From Seonamhaeicola maritimus (GTDB lineage Bacteria > Bacteroidota > Bacteroidia > Flavobacteriales > Flavobacteriaceae): a DNA stretch of 64,000 nucleotides. The translations under genes were made by a program, and so were the position numbers. The stretch lies in contig NZ_VRKQ01000010.1 of NCBI RefSeq assembly GCF_008056315.1, positions 186,001 through 250,000 of the forward strand, in the 5' to 3' direction. The first letter of the stretch is position 1, and every line of letters starts with the position of its first letter. Below the pieces are notes generated by a model. The model was not told the DNA's origin. It was given only the letters and a program-made list of their open reading frames with translations, and ran no database searches. Below are positions 1 to 8,217 of the stretch, piece by piece.

Positions 1-61
1 TCCAAACTATAAGACAAATTCCAGTTATTGCTAGAATTATTGATGCAATTCCGTATTTCAT
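1..61 (-). CDS. Partial cassette gene, membrane or exported protein (N-terminus only)
   Basis: The ATG is at the right end, and 20 codons read MKYGIASIILAITGICLIVW before the window ends. The segment is uniformly hydrophobic, so it is either a signal peptide or a first membrane helix. It sits directly after the first attC-like site and is in line with the other minus-strand cassettes, so the array goes on to the left. No function can be given. Confidence 0.6.
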   Translation of the reverse strand, partial: MKYGIASIILAITGICLIVW

Positions 62-65
62 TTTT

Positions 66-210
66 AATGTTTGCTAACGTGTTTGTATATGGAAAGTTGC
101 GGGTTTACGTGCAAGGATTTTCCGAAGGAAAATCAGACGTAGCAAAACAGCAACGACCTTTGGTTAAGCACTAAAATAGCAATTATTTTTATACGGTGTT
201 ACCACACGTT
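66..210. repeat. attC-like site 1
   Basis: Outer cores are GCTAAC and GTTACC. The inner stem pairs TTTGTATA with TATACGG, and the apical hairpin is GATTTTCC/GGAAAATC. The right arm GTTACCACACGTT is the partner of the arm at the other end of the next cassette (AATGTGTGGTAAC in site 2). Confidence 0.85.
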
Positions 211-212
211 TT

Positions 213-914
213 TTATTCCGTTATTTTTAATTTAGTCAATAATTGTTCATTAGAAAATCCAGAACAACTGTCGTCTTGAAAATTGAGCATTTCAATTCCA
301 TTGTCAAGATTATAACTAATTCCGAAATTACAAGAATTGTCAGCATTTTGCATTAAATTCAGTTTACGCTCAAACAAAGCTATTCTGTCAATAACAGATT
401 CCGTTATTTTTATTTTTCCACGCTTTATTCTTTTTCCGTTTTTGTAATATTTATATTTTAGAAATCCATTTTTAGGTTTTAAAATCAGTTTGTCAGATTC
501 AAAAGTCTGATGTCCCCAAGTTGTGTTTAAAATCCAACTTTTGTCGTTTTGGATTGATTCTTTTATTAGAGATTCCTTTTCGTAATCTTTGTATTTATTT
601 ACACAGATTTTTATTTCATTCAGTTTCTTTGCGTTTGTAAAAGTTGTGTCAATTATCTGTCCAAAAATGTTCGTGTATTCGATTTTTAAAAAGTCCGAGT
701 TATTGACTAAAATCCTTTTTTGATTTCCCCAGTATTTTTCTGTTTGTTCAAATTTTTGGTCAGTCAGAATTTTAGGTTTAGCTCTATCTAACAAAAACAT
801 TGTAAATCCATTTTCTTGAATACAATCATTCGGAACTAATTCAATTCTGTTTTGGGCAAACAAAAAGAATGAATTCAAAACTAAAATTGTTGATATGAAA
901 AGTGTTTTTCTCAA
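213..914 (-). CDS. Cassette protein with signal peptide, unknown function
   Basis: I chose a TTG start because the residues that follow, RKTLFISTILVLNSFFLFAQ, form a clean signal peptide ending at A-Q. Longer frames would run back through the attC-like site. The mature part of about 210 residues is charged, with many Lys and Asn, and contains a stretch (about residues 130-165) alternating K, Y and G that suggests beta strands (KNGFLKYKYYKNGKRIKRGK). I recognise no family. The stop codon is two bases past the right arm of site 1, so the cassette has almost no untranslated tail. Existence as a gene is likely; function is unknown. Confidence 0.8.
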   Translation of the reverse strand: MRKTLFISTILVLNSFFLFAQNRIELVPNDCIQENGFTMFLLDRAKPKILTDQKFEQTEKYWGNQKRILVNNSDFLKIEYTNIFGQIIDTTFTNAKKLNEIKICVNKYKDYEKESLIKESIQNDKSWILNTTWGHQTFESDKLILKPKNGFLKYKYYKNGKRIKRGKIKITESVIDRIALFERKLNLMQNADNSCNFGISYNLDNGIEMLNFQDDSCSGFSNEQLLTKLKITE

Positions 915-1060
915 ATGTGTGGTAACGGTTGGTGTAAGAATAGTGCGGATTTGAGAGAGGCTGATTTTCCGAAGGAAAATCGGACGCAAGCAAATCAGCA
1001 CGGACTTACGATTGAGGAATAAACTTACGCATTATTTTTACACTTTGTTGTACATAGTGC
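915..1060. repeat. attC-like site 2
   Basis: Cores are GGTAAC and GTTGTA. The stem GGTGTAAGAATAGTGCG faces CGCATTATTTTTACAC, a variant in which TGTAAG/TTTACA replaces the usual TATAAG/TTATAC. The apical hairpin is GATTTTCC/GGAAAATC. The right arm GTTGTACATAGTGC matches the left arm of site 3. Confidence 0.85.
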
Positions 1061-1064
1061 ATTT

Positions 1065-1553
1065 TTAATGTAAGAAGCTAAATAGCTCGTAATAAGTTAT
1101 TTTATTTAATAAGTAAGGTAAAAACGTCAACAATAAAATTCTAAACAATTCCTTTCTATTCTCTTTCAAGTTTTCTGCCAAAAGGTTAATTTCGACTATA
1201 CTTTTCAATTTATAGATTGATATACCAATTAAAATTAACAAAAGTAGGTTCTCACCAGAATAATATATAGTGAAAACACCGAATCGTAACATTCCGTATA
1301 ACGAGTAAATTATCAATGGGATAATTAGATATAAAATTGAATAATCTTTCTGTGATTCAGTTTTTGAAAATTTAATTCCAATTAAAAGACATAATATTCC
1401 ACCAATGATTTTTGAGTAAGCTATAATAATTGGAATCATTACAAACCAAAGAACATTTGGTTGAGAATATTTATATATAAGACCAAAACCAGATATTAAA
1501 TATAGAACACCAAAAATCAACCAAAAAATTCCAATTATTCTTTTCGTTTTCAT
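1065..1553 (-). CDS. Cassette-encoded integral membrane protein, four to five helices
   Basis: The start is placed at MKTKRI. The 19 codons of open frame upstream lie in the attC-like site and encode nothing hydrophobic. The protein has 162 residues and is mostly membrane: predicted helices at roughly 5-30, 36-62, 73-95, 103-120 and 140-158, with a basic N-terminus. I see no catalytic or transport motif. It could be a small DUF-type membrane protein. The gene is complete and sits between site 2 (downstream) and site 3 (upstream), with its own inverted ends GTTGTACA. Confidence 0.8.
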   Translation of the reverse strand: MKTKRIIGIFWLIFGVLYLISGFGLIYKYSQPNVLWFVMIPIIIAYSKIIGGILCLLIGIKFSKTESQKDYSILYLIIPLIIYSLYGMLRFGVFTIYYSGENLLLLILIGISIYKLKSIVEINLLAENLKENRKELFRILLLTFLPYLLNKITYYELFSFLH

Positions 1554-1560
1554 TTTTCCT

Positions 1561-1770
1561 GCATTGTGTACAACGGACTTGTGTATGAAACGTAGCGTGC
1601 AAAAGGACACGAACTTTTCGGATTAACACAGAGCCGAATTTTTATATTTTGTTTTTAATTTTTCTCTTTTAAAAATCCAAATTAAAAATTTGGCGGACTT
1701 TCTAAATATACACAAACCTTTCGATTAAGCACTTATTAGCTATGTTTTATACACCGTGTTGTATGCAGTG
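1561..1770. repeat. attC-like site 3 (long form)
   Basis: At 210 bp this copy is about 65 bp longer than most. Extra AT-rich sequence lies in the central loop, while the outer parts keep the pattern (TTGTGTATGAAACG facing TTTTATACACCG). The right arm GTTGTATGCAGTG pairs with CATTGCATACAAC in site 4. Confidence 0.8.
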
Positions 1771-3210
1771 TTATTTTTTTAGTCTCTTTTTTATACTGGA
1801 CCAAAAGTTTAATGTTTTTTCTTTTTTAGCATTTTCAAGTTCAGGTTTCCAGTATTCATCCCAATCATCAAGTTTGAGTATGTTTTTGGGCTCTAATTTT
1901 AGCTTTTCAATTAGGTTGTCTATTTTTAATATTGTCTCCTTTCCTGTTTTAATGATAGTATACTTATCTGGGTGTAAAAAAATATCAGAAACCCCAAATG
2001 TCCCGATTTTACCCAAAGGCATACGAATCCAAGTGTCTGTTTTAGGATGCCAAAATTGAGCTAAATCTACTGACTTACTCGTTCTACCAAACCTTTTTAA
2101 TACAGCCCAATCCTCTGAGTACTTTTTAATATTGGTTTTTGAATCCATATATTCTAAAGTTCGTTTTCTTGTTTTTTTAGTTTTAAAATCAATTTCGATT
2201 AAGTCTCCTTTTGAAACATAAACAACTCGATTATTGCCTGTTTGAAAAACACTAAAGTCAGAATGTTCTTCTGCAAATAATCCTGTATCAATAAGTTTTC
2301 TATTTTCCCATTTGTAAAAGACAAAATAAAGAAGAATATAAACATCACCATTTCCTGTTTTAAATACTCTTGGAAATTCTCCGTGGATATATCTTCGAGG
2401 TGTATTTACTTCTAATATTTTTTTACATTTTCTATTGCCAGTGGCTACAGAAGAGACCAGCCAAACATTTTTTTTATCTAAGATTAACAGGTCGTTATTA
2501 ACCCAAAAAGGAAAAGCTAAAGTTGGAATTTTATCAGTAGAAGTTACTTGTTCCCAAGTATTGATATCGAATGGAGTTTTACTGATTTTAATAGTTCCAG
2601 TTTTATCAAGTTCGTTCTTAAATATAGCACAATGGTAATTGTTCGTTATAGAAGAATCAGTATAATTAACAGCTTTAGTTTCAAACTTTTCTAATGGCCA
2701 TATTTTAGTGTCAATAAAATAATATTTGCTTTTTTCATAACCACCACCTTTTGTGTAAAATCTTTCTTGACAGACGGATAATGGATAGTTTAATTTTAAA
2801 TGACCTTTTATAGATTGCTTTTCAAAAGGGATTTGTGAGGATAGGTTTATTAGTTTTGCAGATGTACCCCATTTTTTTCTTGGTTGTTTTTGAAGTTGAA
2901 AAGAGATTTTATTTTTTTTGTTTTCCCTTTCAAAGTCTATTTTATTTTCCTCTTTTATTAGCACCAAGCAATATGAGTCACTATCTTCTATTATATTATA
3001 AAGAGCAAGGTTGAATGTACTTAATTCCTGGCCTAAAGCAAGTAGGTATTCGTCTGTAGGTTCAGAATTATAGTTGTCAAAAAGTAATTTAAATTTACTT
3101 TCAGAAAAAACACTCTGATGCTCAGTCCATTTTTGAGTAAGTAAAGAAACAGTTTCGTTAATTTCTTCTTTCCAATCAATTCTAATGCAATTGCTGTCAG
3201 TATAATTCAT
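1771..3210 (-). CDS. Large cassette protein, soluble, unknown function
   Basis: This is a 479-residue protein without signal peptide or membrane helix, so probably cytoplasmic, which is unusual in this array. The middle (about 215-400) has repeated short strands with aromatic and D/N turns (FWVNNDLLILDKKNVWLVSS, GNNRVVYVSKGDLIEIDF). That is what a beta-propeller would look like, but I cannot name a family. The C-terminus is basic (WSSIKKRLKK). It fills the cassette exactly: the stop is just past site 3 and the start about 25 bases inside site 4. It is the largest cargo in the array. The propeller idea is inference only. Confidence 0.82.
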   Translation of the reverse strand: MNYTDSNCIRIDWKEEINETVSLLTQKWTEHQSVFSESKFKLLFDNYNSEPTDEYLLALGQELSTFNLALYNIIEDSDSYCLVLIKEENKIDFERENKKNKISFQLQKQPRKKWGTSAKLINLSSQIPFEKQSIKGHLKLNYPLSVCQERFYTKGGGYEKSKYYFIDTKIWPLEKFETKAVNYTDSSITNNYHCAIFKNELDKTGTIKISKTPFDINTWEQVTSTDKIPTLAFPFWVNNDLLILDKKNVWLVSSVATGNRKCKKILEVNTPRRYIHGEFPRVFKTGNGDVYILLYFVFYKWENRKLIDTGLFAEEHSDFSVFQTGNNRVVYVSKGDLIEIDFKTKKTRKRTLEYMDSKTNIKKYSEDWAVLKRFGRTSKSVDLAQFWHPKTDTWIRMPLGKIGTFGVSDIFLHPDKYTIIKTGKETILKIDNLIEKLKLEPKNILKLDDWDEYWKPELENAKKEKTLNFWSSIKKRLKK

Positions 3211-3233
3211 TTAAATTAATTAGTTTTTTTTTT

Positions 3234-3381
3234 GGCATTGCATACAACGGTTTGTATAAGAATAGTGCGTTTTTGTGTCCGAGGATTTTCCATAGGAAAA
3301 TCGGAGTGACCAAAAGAGCACTAACCTTTTGATTTAGTATTAAACTTAAGCATTATTTTTATGCAATGTTGTGCGTAGGTT
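3234..3381. repeat. attC-like site 4
   Basis: The stem TGTATAAGAATAGTGCG faces GCATTATTTTTATGCA, and the apical hairpin is GATTTTCCATAGGAAAATC. Its right half (GAGTGACC to AAGCATT) is nearly the same as in sites 14 and 17. The right arm GTTGTGCGTAGGTT pairs with the left arm of site 5. Confidence 0.85.
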
Positions 3382-3900
3382 TTATTTTTTATTCAATTCA
3401 AAAGTTCCTTTGTCCATTGGGAAACTAGAATCATATTCGCCATTTATTTCAATTCCGTCATTGTCCTTAATTCCACCATATTCGATTAATTGTCCGTTAC
3501 CAAAAGATAATTTAGCTTTAAAAAAACTTGGGTTGGATTGAACACGTTCATTTGGTCTTCTTTTTTGTGCTAAATTATTTCCATTAATATCAGATTCCGA
3601 AAAGTTACCTGATAATTCCACTATTTTATTTTGTCCAGGTTTATAAAGACTCCAAAGATTATAGTAAATCAAAGTTTCGCTTTTAAAATCCGTGTTATTT
3701 TTTTCTGGAATTGTAGTTAGGACTTTTCCACTAATAAGAGCGTACTCAGAACTGCTCCATTTTCCGTTCCAATTTGATTCCTCAAAGTTTTCTGGAATTG
3801 AAGTTCTATAGACAATTTCGTTCGATATAAACACAATAACAAATAGAATCAAAACTGTTATTAAAATTCGTTTTAATATTTTCAGCAATCTTTTTTTCAT
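3382..3900 (-). CDS. Cassette protein with N-terminal membrane anchor
   Basis: 172 residues. A basic N-terminus (KKRLLKILKR) is followed by one strong helix (ILITVLILFVIVFISNEIVY), then a polar C-terminal domain of about 135 residues without cysteines, rich in W, N, G and S. The ending GEYDSSFPMDKGTFELNKK resembles the strand-rich ends of small lipocalin-like or MORN-like periplasmic domains, but this is a weak resemblance. It is probably anchored in the inner membrane with the domain outside. The function is not recognised. Confidence 0.82.
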   Translation of the reverse strand: MKKRLLKILKRILITVLILFVIVFISNEIVYRTSIPENFEESNWNGKWSSSEYALISGKVLTTIPEKNNTDFKSETLIYYNLWSLYKPGQNKIVELSGNFSESDINGNNLAQKRRPNERVQSNPSFFKAKLSFGNGQLIEYGGIKDNDGIEINGEYDSSFPMDKGTFELNKK

Positions 3901-3918
3901 TCAGATTTCAGTTTTTCT

Positions 3919-4067
3919 CAACTTACGCATAACGGTCTAGTACAACCGTCAGTTACGGGTTTATATGTGTTAATTTTTGATTTGGCACAGACTTTAGCAA
4001 TTCCAAGTGGATTCGGACATAGGCGAATCCGTCGTTTTTGCGGTTATACATTGTTGTACGCAGTTTT
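3919..4067. repeat. attC-like site 5 (CTAGTA class)
   Basis: This belongs to a second sequence class shared with sites 12 and 20: left part GGTCTAGTACAACCGTCAGT, right part TTGCGGTTATACATTG, apical hairpin GGATTCGGAC/GCGAATCC. The sequence differs from the main class but the same three-tier fold is kept. Confidence 0.85.
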
Positions 4068-4068
4068 T

Positions 4069-4737
4069 TCATACTCCCATTATAACTTTATAATAGTCAA
4101 ATTGCTCAATTTCTCCGTTTTCCTTTATTCTAAAAAATACTTTGTCAATTATATTCGAAGCATTAGAAAAATTTAAAAGATACCATTGGTTCTTTTTCAA
4201 GTCCGTAGGTAGCGTGTCAAACACATTTTTCGAATAATCGTAAAATTTTAGGTCAGCCACTCCGTCTTTCGTGAAAACCCACTTGTAATTTTCACTTTTT
4301 TCAAAAAATCTGATTTTTCTTTGGGCTTCAAACGGAAAGTTTTCACTGATAATACTGTCAATAAGATTTTTACTATCAATGTATTCCATAATTCTTTTGT
4401 CGTGTTCTTCTCCGCCAAGTGAGTTTCCGTTCAAAGTCATTATGGTGTCCATTTTCTTGCGATTTTTAGAAATCAAACTTTTTTCTGTTTGATTATATAC
4501 GTTTTCGCCTAAATGTCCAGAAAATCCTTTTGTTGGTCCACAAAAGAGTGATGTTCCATCAGTATATTTTGTCGGTCTCCCTTCTTCATTAAATTCTGTT
4601 ACGAATATTTCAATCAAGTCAAATCCGTCTTGAATCGGTTTGTCTCTATTTATTCCTTCTTTAGTAATTTGATATGAAGGGTCACTACATCCAAATAAGA
4701 CTAAAAAAATGATGAAATATGTAGTTCTGATGTTCAT
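4069..4737 (-). CDS. Cassette lipoprotein, unknown function
   Basis: 222 residues starting MNIRTTYFIIFLVLFGCSD: a short lipoprotein signal with Cys at 17. The mature part is polar and of mixed strand character, with a YKWVFTKDGVADLKFYDY segment near the middle that resembles bacterial lipoproteins with a lipocalin-like fold. I do not recognise the family. The cassette is tight: the stop lies at the end of site 5 and the start is 5 bases from site 6. Confidence 0.84.
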   Translation of the reverse strand: MNIRTTYFIIFLVLFGCSDPSYQITKEGINRDKPIQDGFDLIEIFVTEFNEEGRPTKYTDGTSLFCGPTKGFSGHLGENVYNQTEKSLISKNRKKMDTIMTLNGNSLGGEEHDKRIMEYIDSKNLIDSIISENFPFEAQRKIRFFEKSENYKWVFTKDGVADLKFYDYSKNVFDTLPTDLKKNQWYLLNFSNASNIIDKVFFRIKENGEIEQFDYYKVIMGV

Positions 4738-4742
4738 TTCTC

Positions 4743-4888
4743 AAATTGCGTACAACGTGTTTGTATATGGTTTGTTGCGTGTTTTAAGCACCTAATTTAG
4801 CAAATACAAACCGAATAGAAAATCCGCGAGGATTTTCGTAAGTAGGCTAGAACTAGCAATAAATTATATACGGTGTTGGCACACGTTA
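4743..4888. repeat. attC-like site 6
   Basis: The stem TTTGTATATGG faces TTATATACGG; the apical hairpin is AAAATCCGCGAGGATTTTCG. The right arm GTTGGCACACGTTA contains the stop codon of the neighbouring gene on the minus strand and pairs with TAATGTGTGCCAAC in site 7. Confidence 0.85.
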
Positions 4889-5632
4889 TTTTTCCGATTT
4901 TGTTTTAATTATTATAACTCCGTTTTTTCCTTTTTCTCCGTATTTTTCAATTGCAGATTCTTTTAAAACTGTAACCGATTCGATATCTTCAGGTTTGTAT
5001 TTTTCAATTTCGGCTTTAGTAACTTCTTTTCCGTTTAAAATTATCAACGGTTCTTTTTTATTGTTTTGAATAAATTCATAACAGTTTGATACAATATCAA
5101 TTCCTTCAATTGATTTTGTTAGATAGAATTTTTCGTCTATTGGATATCTTGATTCTTTCGTTTCGTCAATTGCCACATAGAAATACATAGACTTATCAGT
5201 TAGACTCCAATAGTCTGAACAACCTCTTGAACTCCAAGTGTTAAATTTCGGATACTTTTCAAGAACTTTTTCCGCTGTCAAATTTGAAAGGTCAATATAG
5301 TTTCCATCTGGTAATTTTCCTTTAAATTCTTTCGTTAATCTTATTTTCGAAATTAATTCAGTATCTCTGTCTTTTTGGAAAATTATTCCATTGTAAAGTT
5401 TTGAAATATATCCTTTTCTATTCTCAAATCGAGCATCTTGAACAAAACCATCAGAGCATAAATCCATTTCTATTAATTCCACTTCTTTCAAATTTTCATC
5501 CTGTTTTTTTAATTCAGATAATGTTAATTCACAAAGTTTTATTTCTGAAAGCTTAATTGTCTTTAGTTCCGAATTTTGACCGAACAAATTGAAAGTTGAA
5601 ATTAAAATAATTATGGTTAAATAAATTTTCAT
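4886..5632 (-). CDS. Cassette secreted protein with TonB-plug-like C-terminal tail
   Basis: 248 residues. The signal peptide MKIYLTIIILISTFNLFGQ is typical of Flavobacteriia (ends in FGQ). The C-terminal part of about 50 residues (PLIILNGKEVT...IESVTVLKESAIEKYG...GVIIIKT) strongly resembles the short segment found at the end of TonB-dependent receptor plug domains (PLIVVDGV...IESINVLKDASATAIYG...GVIIITT). Here it is detached from any barrel. Such stand-alone plug-like tails also occur on M56/TonB-type proteins in Bacteroidetes. The role is unknown; an envelope protein-protein contact is an inference. Confidence 0.84.
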   Translation of the reverse strand: MKIYLTIIILISTFNLFGQNSELKTIKLSEIKLCELTLSELKKQDENLKEVELIEMDLCSDGFVQDARFENRKGYISKLYNGIIFQKDRDTELISKIRLTKEFKGKLPDGNYIDLSNLTAEKVLEKYPKFNTWSSRGCSDYWSLTDKSMYFYVAIDETKESRYPIDEKFYLTKSIEGIDIVSNCYEFIQNNKKEPLIILNGKEVTKAEIEKYKPEDIESVTVLKESAIEKYGEKGKNGVIIIKTKSEK

Positions 5633-5645
5633 ATGTCGTTTTTCC

Positions 5646-5793
5646 TAATGTGTGCCAACGGTTACGTATACGGAAAGTTGCGTGGTTTGTGTGCGAGGAT
5701 TTTCCGAAGGAAAATCAGAAGCTAGCAAACGAGCAACTAACATAGGTTAAGCTAAAAATAGCAATTTTTTATATACAATGTTACCCACAGTAT
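5646..5793. repeat. attC-like site 7
   Basis: The stem ACGTATACGG faces TATATACAATG; the apical hairpin is GATTTTCC/GGAAAATC. The central region is almost the same as in sites 21, 25 and 27 (GAAGCTAGCAAAC). The right arm GTTACCCACAGTAT pairs with ATATTGTGGGTAAC in site 8. Confidence 0.85.
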
Positions 5794-5794
5794 T

Positions 5795-6250
5795 TTATTT
5801 TTCCCCCTTAATAGAACTAAACACAGGTACTTCGATTTTTTCATTTCCGAACTTAAAAACGGTCATTAATTTAATCGGATTCCATCCCTCTTTTGTTGGA
5901 GAATACTCATATTCGAATTCATTAACTGAAAGATTTTCTATAATCAATTTACGACTGTCATCATTCAATATTTGGTAAACATCATATTCAGGAATATTCT
6001 CTAAGTAATTGAAGACAAATTTCACTTTCGTTTTTTCATTAACTTTAAAATTCTCCTTAGATGTTTGTACTATTATATTTGAATGAGATATTTTGTCTTT
6101 TTTTGATTTTGAAATTGAGTCTTTTAATTCCGATAAATTCTTTTCAAGAATAGTTATCCGATTTTTCAATTCCTTAGTTTCATCTTTTTTACACGATAAA
6201 AAAACTAAAGGAATGAATATTAAAATCAGGGTGCGCGTGAGTTTTGTCAT
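5795..6250 (-). CDS. Cassette lipoprotein with short coiled coil
   Basis: The start is at MTKLTRTLILIFIPLVFLSC, a lipoprotein signal with lipobox LSC; a longer frame would begin inside site 8. 151 residues. After the Cys comes KKDETKELKNRITILEKNLS, heptad-like, so a short coiled coil (about 22-50). A domain of about 90 residues follows with an Ig-like look (TKVKFVFNYLENIPEYDVYQ, NEFEYEYSPTKEGWNPIKLM). Not recognised. Likely attached to a membrane facing the periplasm. Confidence 0.84.
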   Translation of the reverse strand: MTKLTRTLILIFIPLVFLSCKKDETKELKNRITILEKNLSELKDSISKSKKDKISHSNIIVQTSKENFKVNEKTKVKFVFNYLENIPEYDVYQILNDDSRKLIIENLSVNEFEYEYSPTKEGWNPIKLMTVFKFGNEKIEVPVFSSIKGEK

Positions 6251-6394
6251 ATTGTGGGTAACGGTAAATTGTATGAGTAGTGGCAGATTGCATGGTAGTT
6301 TTCTTTCAAACAACTATGTGGTTTGAGTGGGCTACAAACCTTGATTATTAGCACTTATCCTGCCATTACTTATACAAAATGTTGGCTGTAGTTT
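6249..6394. repeat. attC-like site 8
   Basis: It has one of the longest continuous outer stems: GTATGAGTAGTGGCA against TGCCATTACTTATAC. The centre is diverged and lacks the GATTTTCC hairpin. The right arm GTTGGCTGTAGTTT pairs with AAATTACAGCCAAC in site 9. Confidence 0.82.
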
Positions 6395-6410
6395 TCTAAT
6401 TTCTCTTATC

Positions 6411-7337
6411 TCATTTTAAGTTCTTTACAAACCAATCAGTCACTTTTTCAATATATTCAACAGGAGGTTTATGCCCTGTATCATATTCTACAAATTCTTT
6501 CTTTTGAATTGGAATGAGTTCGAATAGCTGATAGGCTTCCTTCATTGTATACCACGAATCTTTATTCCCCATAAACATAAGAAATGAGTTGCATTGAACA
6601 CGACTTGCGAACGTAGCGGATTCAATTGGTTGATATTTAGGATTCCTTAATTGTGGCGTCACTCCTGCTATTGCTGTTTTGATTCGTGAATCCACGCTTG
6701 TCATCTGAAATGTAATTAAACCACCCATGCTAAGTCCTAACATACCGATTCGAGTAGAATCAATTTCCTTACGAGTTGATAAATAATCTATAGCACGACG
6801 GTATTCACACGTAGTTTGCATAATCATATTCCTTGCGGCAATAGGATATTTAAGTGAAGGTCCTTCATAATCGTTCTCAGCTGAACGCTCCCCATGATAG
6901 ACAGCATCTAAAATCATTACAGCAAAACCATTGCTAAGCAATGCCTTCGTTACCTGACCGCCTTTTGGCCAACTCATATCATCGAACCAGCGTTCCTTTG
7001 AACCAAATATACCATCGACAATTAAAACAACTGGATGAGAACTAGCACCATTTTTCGGAATAACTAAATAGGATGGTACTCGACTGTAATTAACCCCTGT
7101 AAAAATAATTTTTTCTCGGGTTCCGTATGGAAGCTTCTGACTGCCAACAATTCCTGCATCTAATGGTATATCGGAATCGTAGTCATAAAATTGAACAATA
7201 GAGCGATAAATTTCATCACTAACAACTGGTAAATTGCCATTGGTATCAACATTTGTATTCTGTCCAAAGGTGGAAGCAAGAAATATAAAATGGCAACTAA
7301 ATGAAAGTAATAAATTTAAAAGAATTGATTTTTTCAT
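6411..7337 (-). CDS. Secreted alpha/beta hydrolase (cassette cargo)
   Basis: 308 residues from MKKSILLNLLLSFSCHFIFL, a signal peptide with cleavage near STFGQ. The fold motifs are clear: PVVLIVDGIFGSKERWFDDM (oxyanion region), GMLGLSMGG (nucleophile elbow G-x-S-x-G, Ser about 205), NKDSWYTMKEAYQLFE (acid region) and EYDTGHKPPVEY (catalytic His). It resembles the acyl-peptide or dienelactone hydrolase group. It probably hydrolyses an ester or amide in the periplasm; the substrate is unknown. It is the only obvious enzyme among the cassettes. A nine-codon upstream extension in the same frame is less likely because MKKS starts the signal peptide. Confidence 0.88.
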   Translation of the reverse strand: MKKSILLNLLLSFSCHFIFLASTFGQNTNVDTNGNLPVVSDEIYRSIVQFYDYDSDIPLDAGIVGSQKLPYGTREKIIFTGVNYSRVPSYLVIPKNGASSHPVVLIVDGIFGSKERWFDDMSWPKGGQVTKALLSNGFAVMILDAVYHGERSAENDYEGPSLKYPIAARNMIMQTTCEYRRAIDYLSTRKEIDSTRIGMLGLSMGGLITFQMTSVDSRIKTAIAGVTPQLRNPKYQPIESATFASRVQCNSFLMFMGNKDSWYTMKEAYQLFELIPIQKKEFVEYDTGHKPPVEYIEKVTDWFVKNLK

Positions 7338-7366
7338 ATTATTTATTTTAATATTTACATGCATTT

Positions 7367-7510
7367 AAATTACAGCCAACGGTTGGGCTATGGTTTGTTG
7401 CGTGAAAATCCACTAGGATTTTCCGCCGTAAAACAAACTTAGCGAAAAGGAAGGAATTTTCGGTAGAAAATTCCGAAGCAATGAATTATAGCCGTTGTTG
7501 TATGCAGTTA
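7367..7510. repeat. attC-like site 9 (GGCTAT class)
   Basis: The stem GGGCTATGG faces TTATAGCCG. Two central hairpins are present: AAAATCCACTAGGATTTTCC, and GGAATTTTC/GAAAATTCC. The right arm GTTGTATGCAGTTA pairs with TAATTGCATACAAC in site 10. Confidence 0.83.
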
Positions 7511-8059
7511 TTTTATCAGTCGAAATGAATTCATAAAGACATCCACATTTTTGTCATCCTGTCCGATATACGTAATCGTGTAAACTCTATTCCCGTTTCT
7601 AAATAGTTTGCCTTGAATATGTCCTTTGATTCCCTTCTCGATTGCATTCTGTTTAAGGTTCAGAACGAAATAATGACCACTCAATCCATGTTGTTCAATA
7701 GGTTCTTGAAATTCCAATTTAAACGCTTCGGCCATTTTATTAGAAAAGTTAGTAACTCCTTGCGAATAAATTTGTTCGTCTGTCATTGACTTAATCATAT
7801 GCTCTGGATAGTCGTTGTATTCTATTGAGAATATTTTATTTGGACCTAAAGAAGAACGGAATAAGTGAAGTTGAAACTTATCCAATCCAATTTGATTGTC
7901 AATTGCGGAATATCCTGGTTTAGTTGGGAAATCGGCAATAAAGTTCCCTTGTTCAGAGGCAAATTCTCCACCTTTAGTTTTGTAAATCATTTTATCCGAC
8001 TCATTACCGCATGAAAGGAAAGTCAGAATGGTTAAGGTCAAAAGCAGTTTTTGTATCAT
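7508..8059 (-). CDS. Cassette lipoprotein, PsbP/PspB-like size, unknown function
   Basis: 183 residues with the lipoprotein signal MIQKLLLTLTILTFLSCGN (Cys 17). The mature part reads as one compact domain: GNFIADFPTKPGYSAIDNQI near its start and GNRVYTITYIGQDDKNVDVF near its end. The pattern 'F..DFP.KP' followed by 'FMNSFRL' is common in bacterial lipoproteins with a PsbP-like fold, so a PsbP-like domain is my best guess with low certainty. The first residues of the signal are very similar to those of the lipoprotein at 17,494-17,958 (LTILTFLSC in both). Confidence 0.84.
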   Translation of the reverse strand: MIQKLLLTLTILTFLSCGNESDKMIYKTKGGEFASEQGNFIADFPTKPGYSAIDNQIGLDKFQLHLFRSSLGPNKIFSIEYNDYPEHMIKSMTDEQIYSQGVTNFSNKMAEAFKLEFQEPIEQHGLSGHYFVLNLKQNAIEKGIKGHIQGKLFRNGNRVYTITYIGQDDKNVDVFMNSFRLIK

Positions 8060-8072
8060 TTACGTTTTCTTT

Positions 8073-8217
8073 AATTGCATACAACGGTATCGGCTATGAT
8101 TTCGTTGTGGAATCATCCGCAGGATTATTCCGCCGAAATCCAGACCTTTCATTTATAAATTAAACTTTGTTTTAACTCGTTGCCACAATGAATTATAGCC
8201 ATTGTTGTAACCAGTAT
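8073..8217. repeat. attC-like site 10 (GGCTAT class)
   Basis: The stem CGGCTATGATTTCGTTG faces CAATGAATTATAGCCATTG. The last codons of the neighbouring gene (stop at 8,153) lie inside this site. The right arm GTTGTAACCAGTATT pairs with AATATTGGTTACAAC in site 11. Confidence 0.82.
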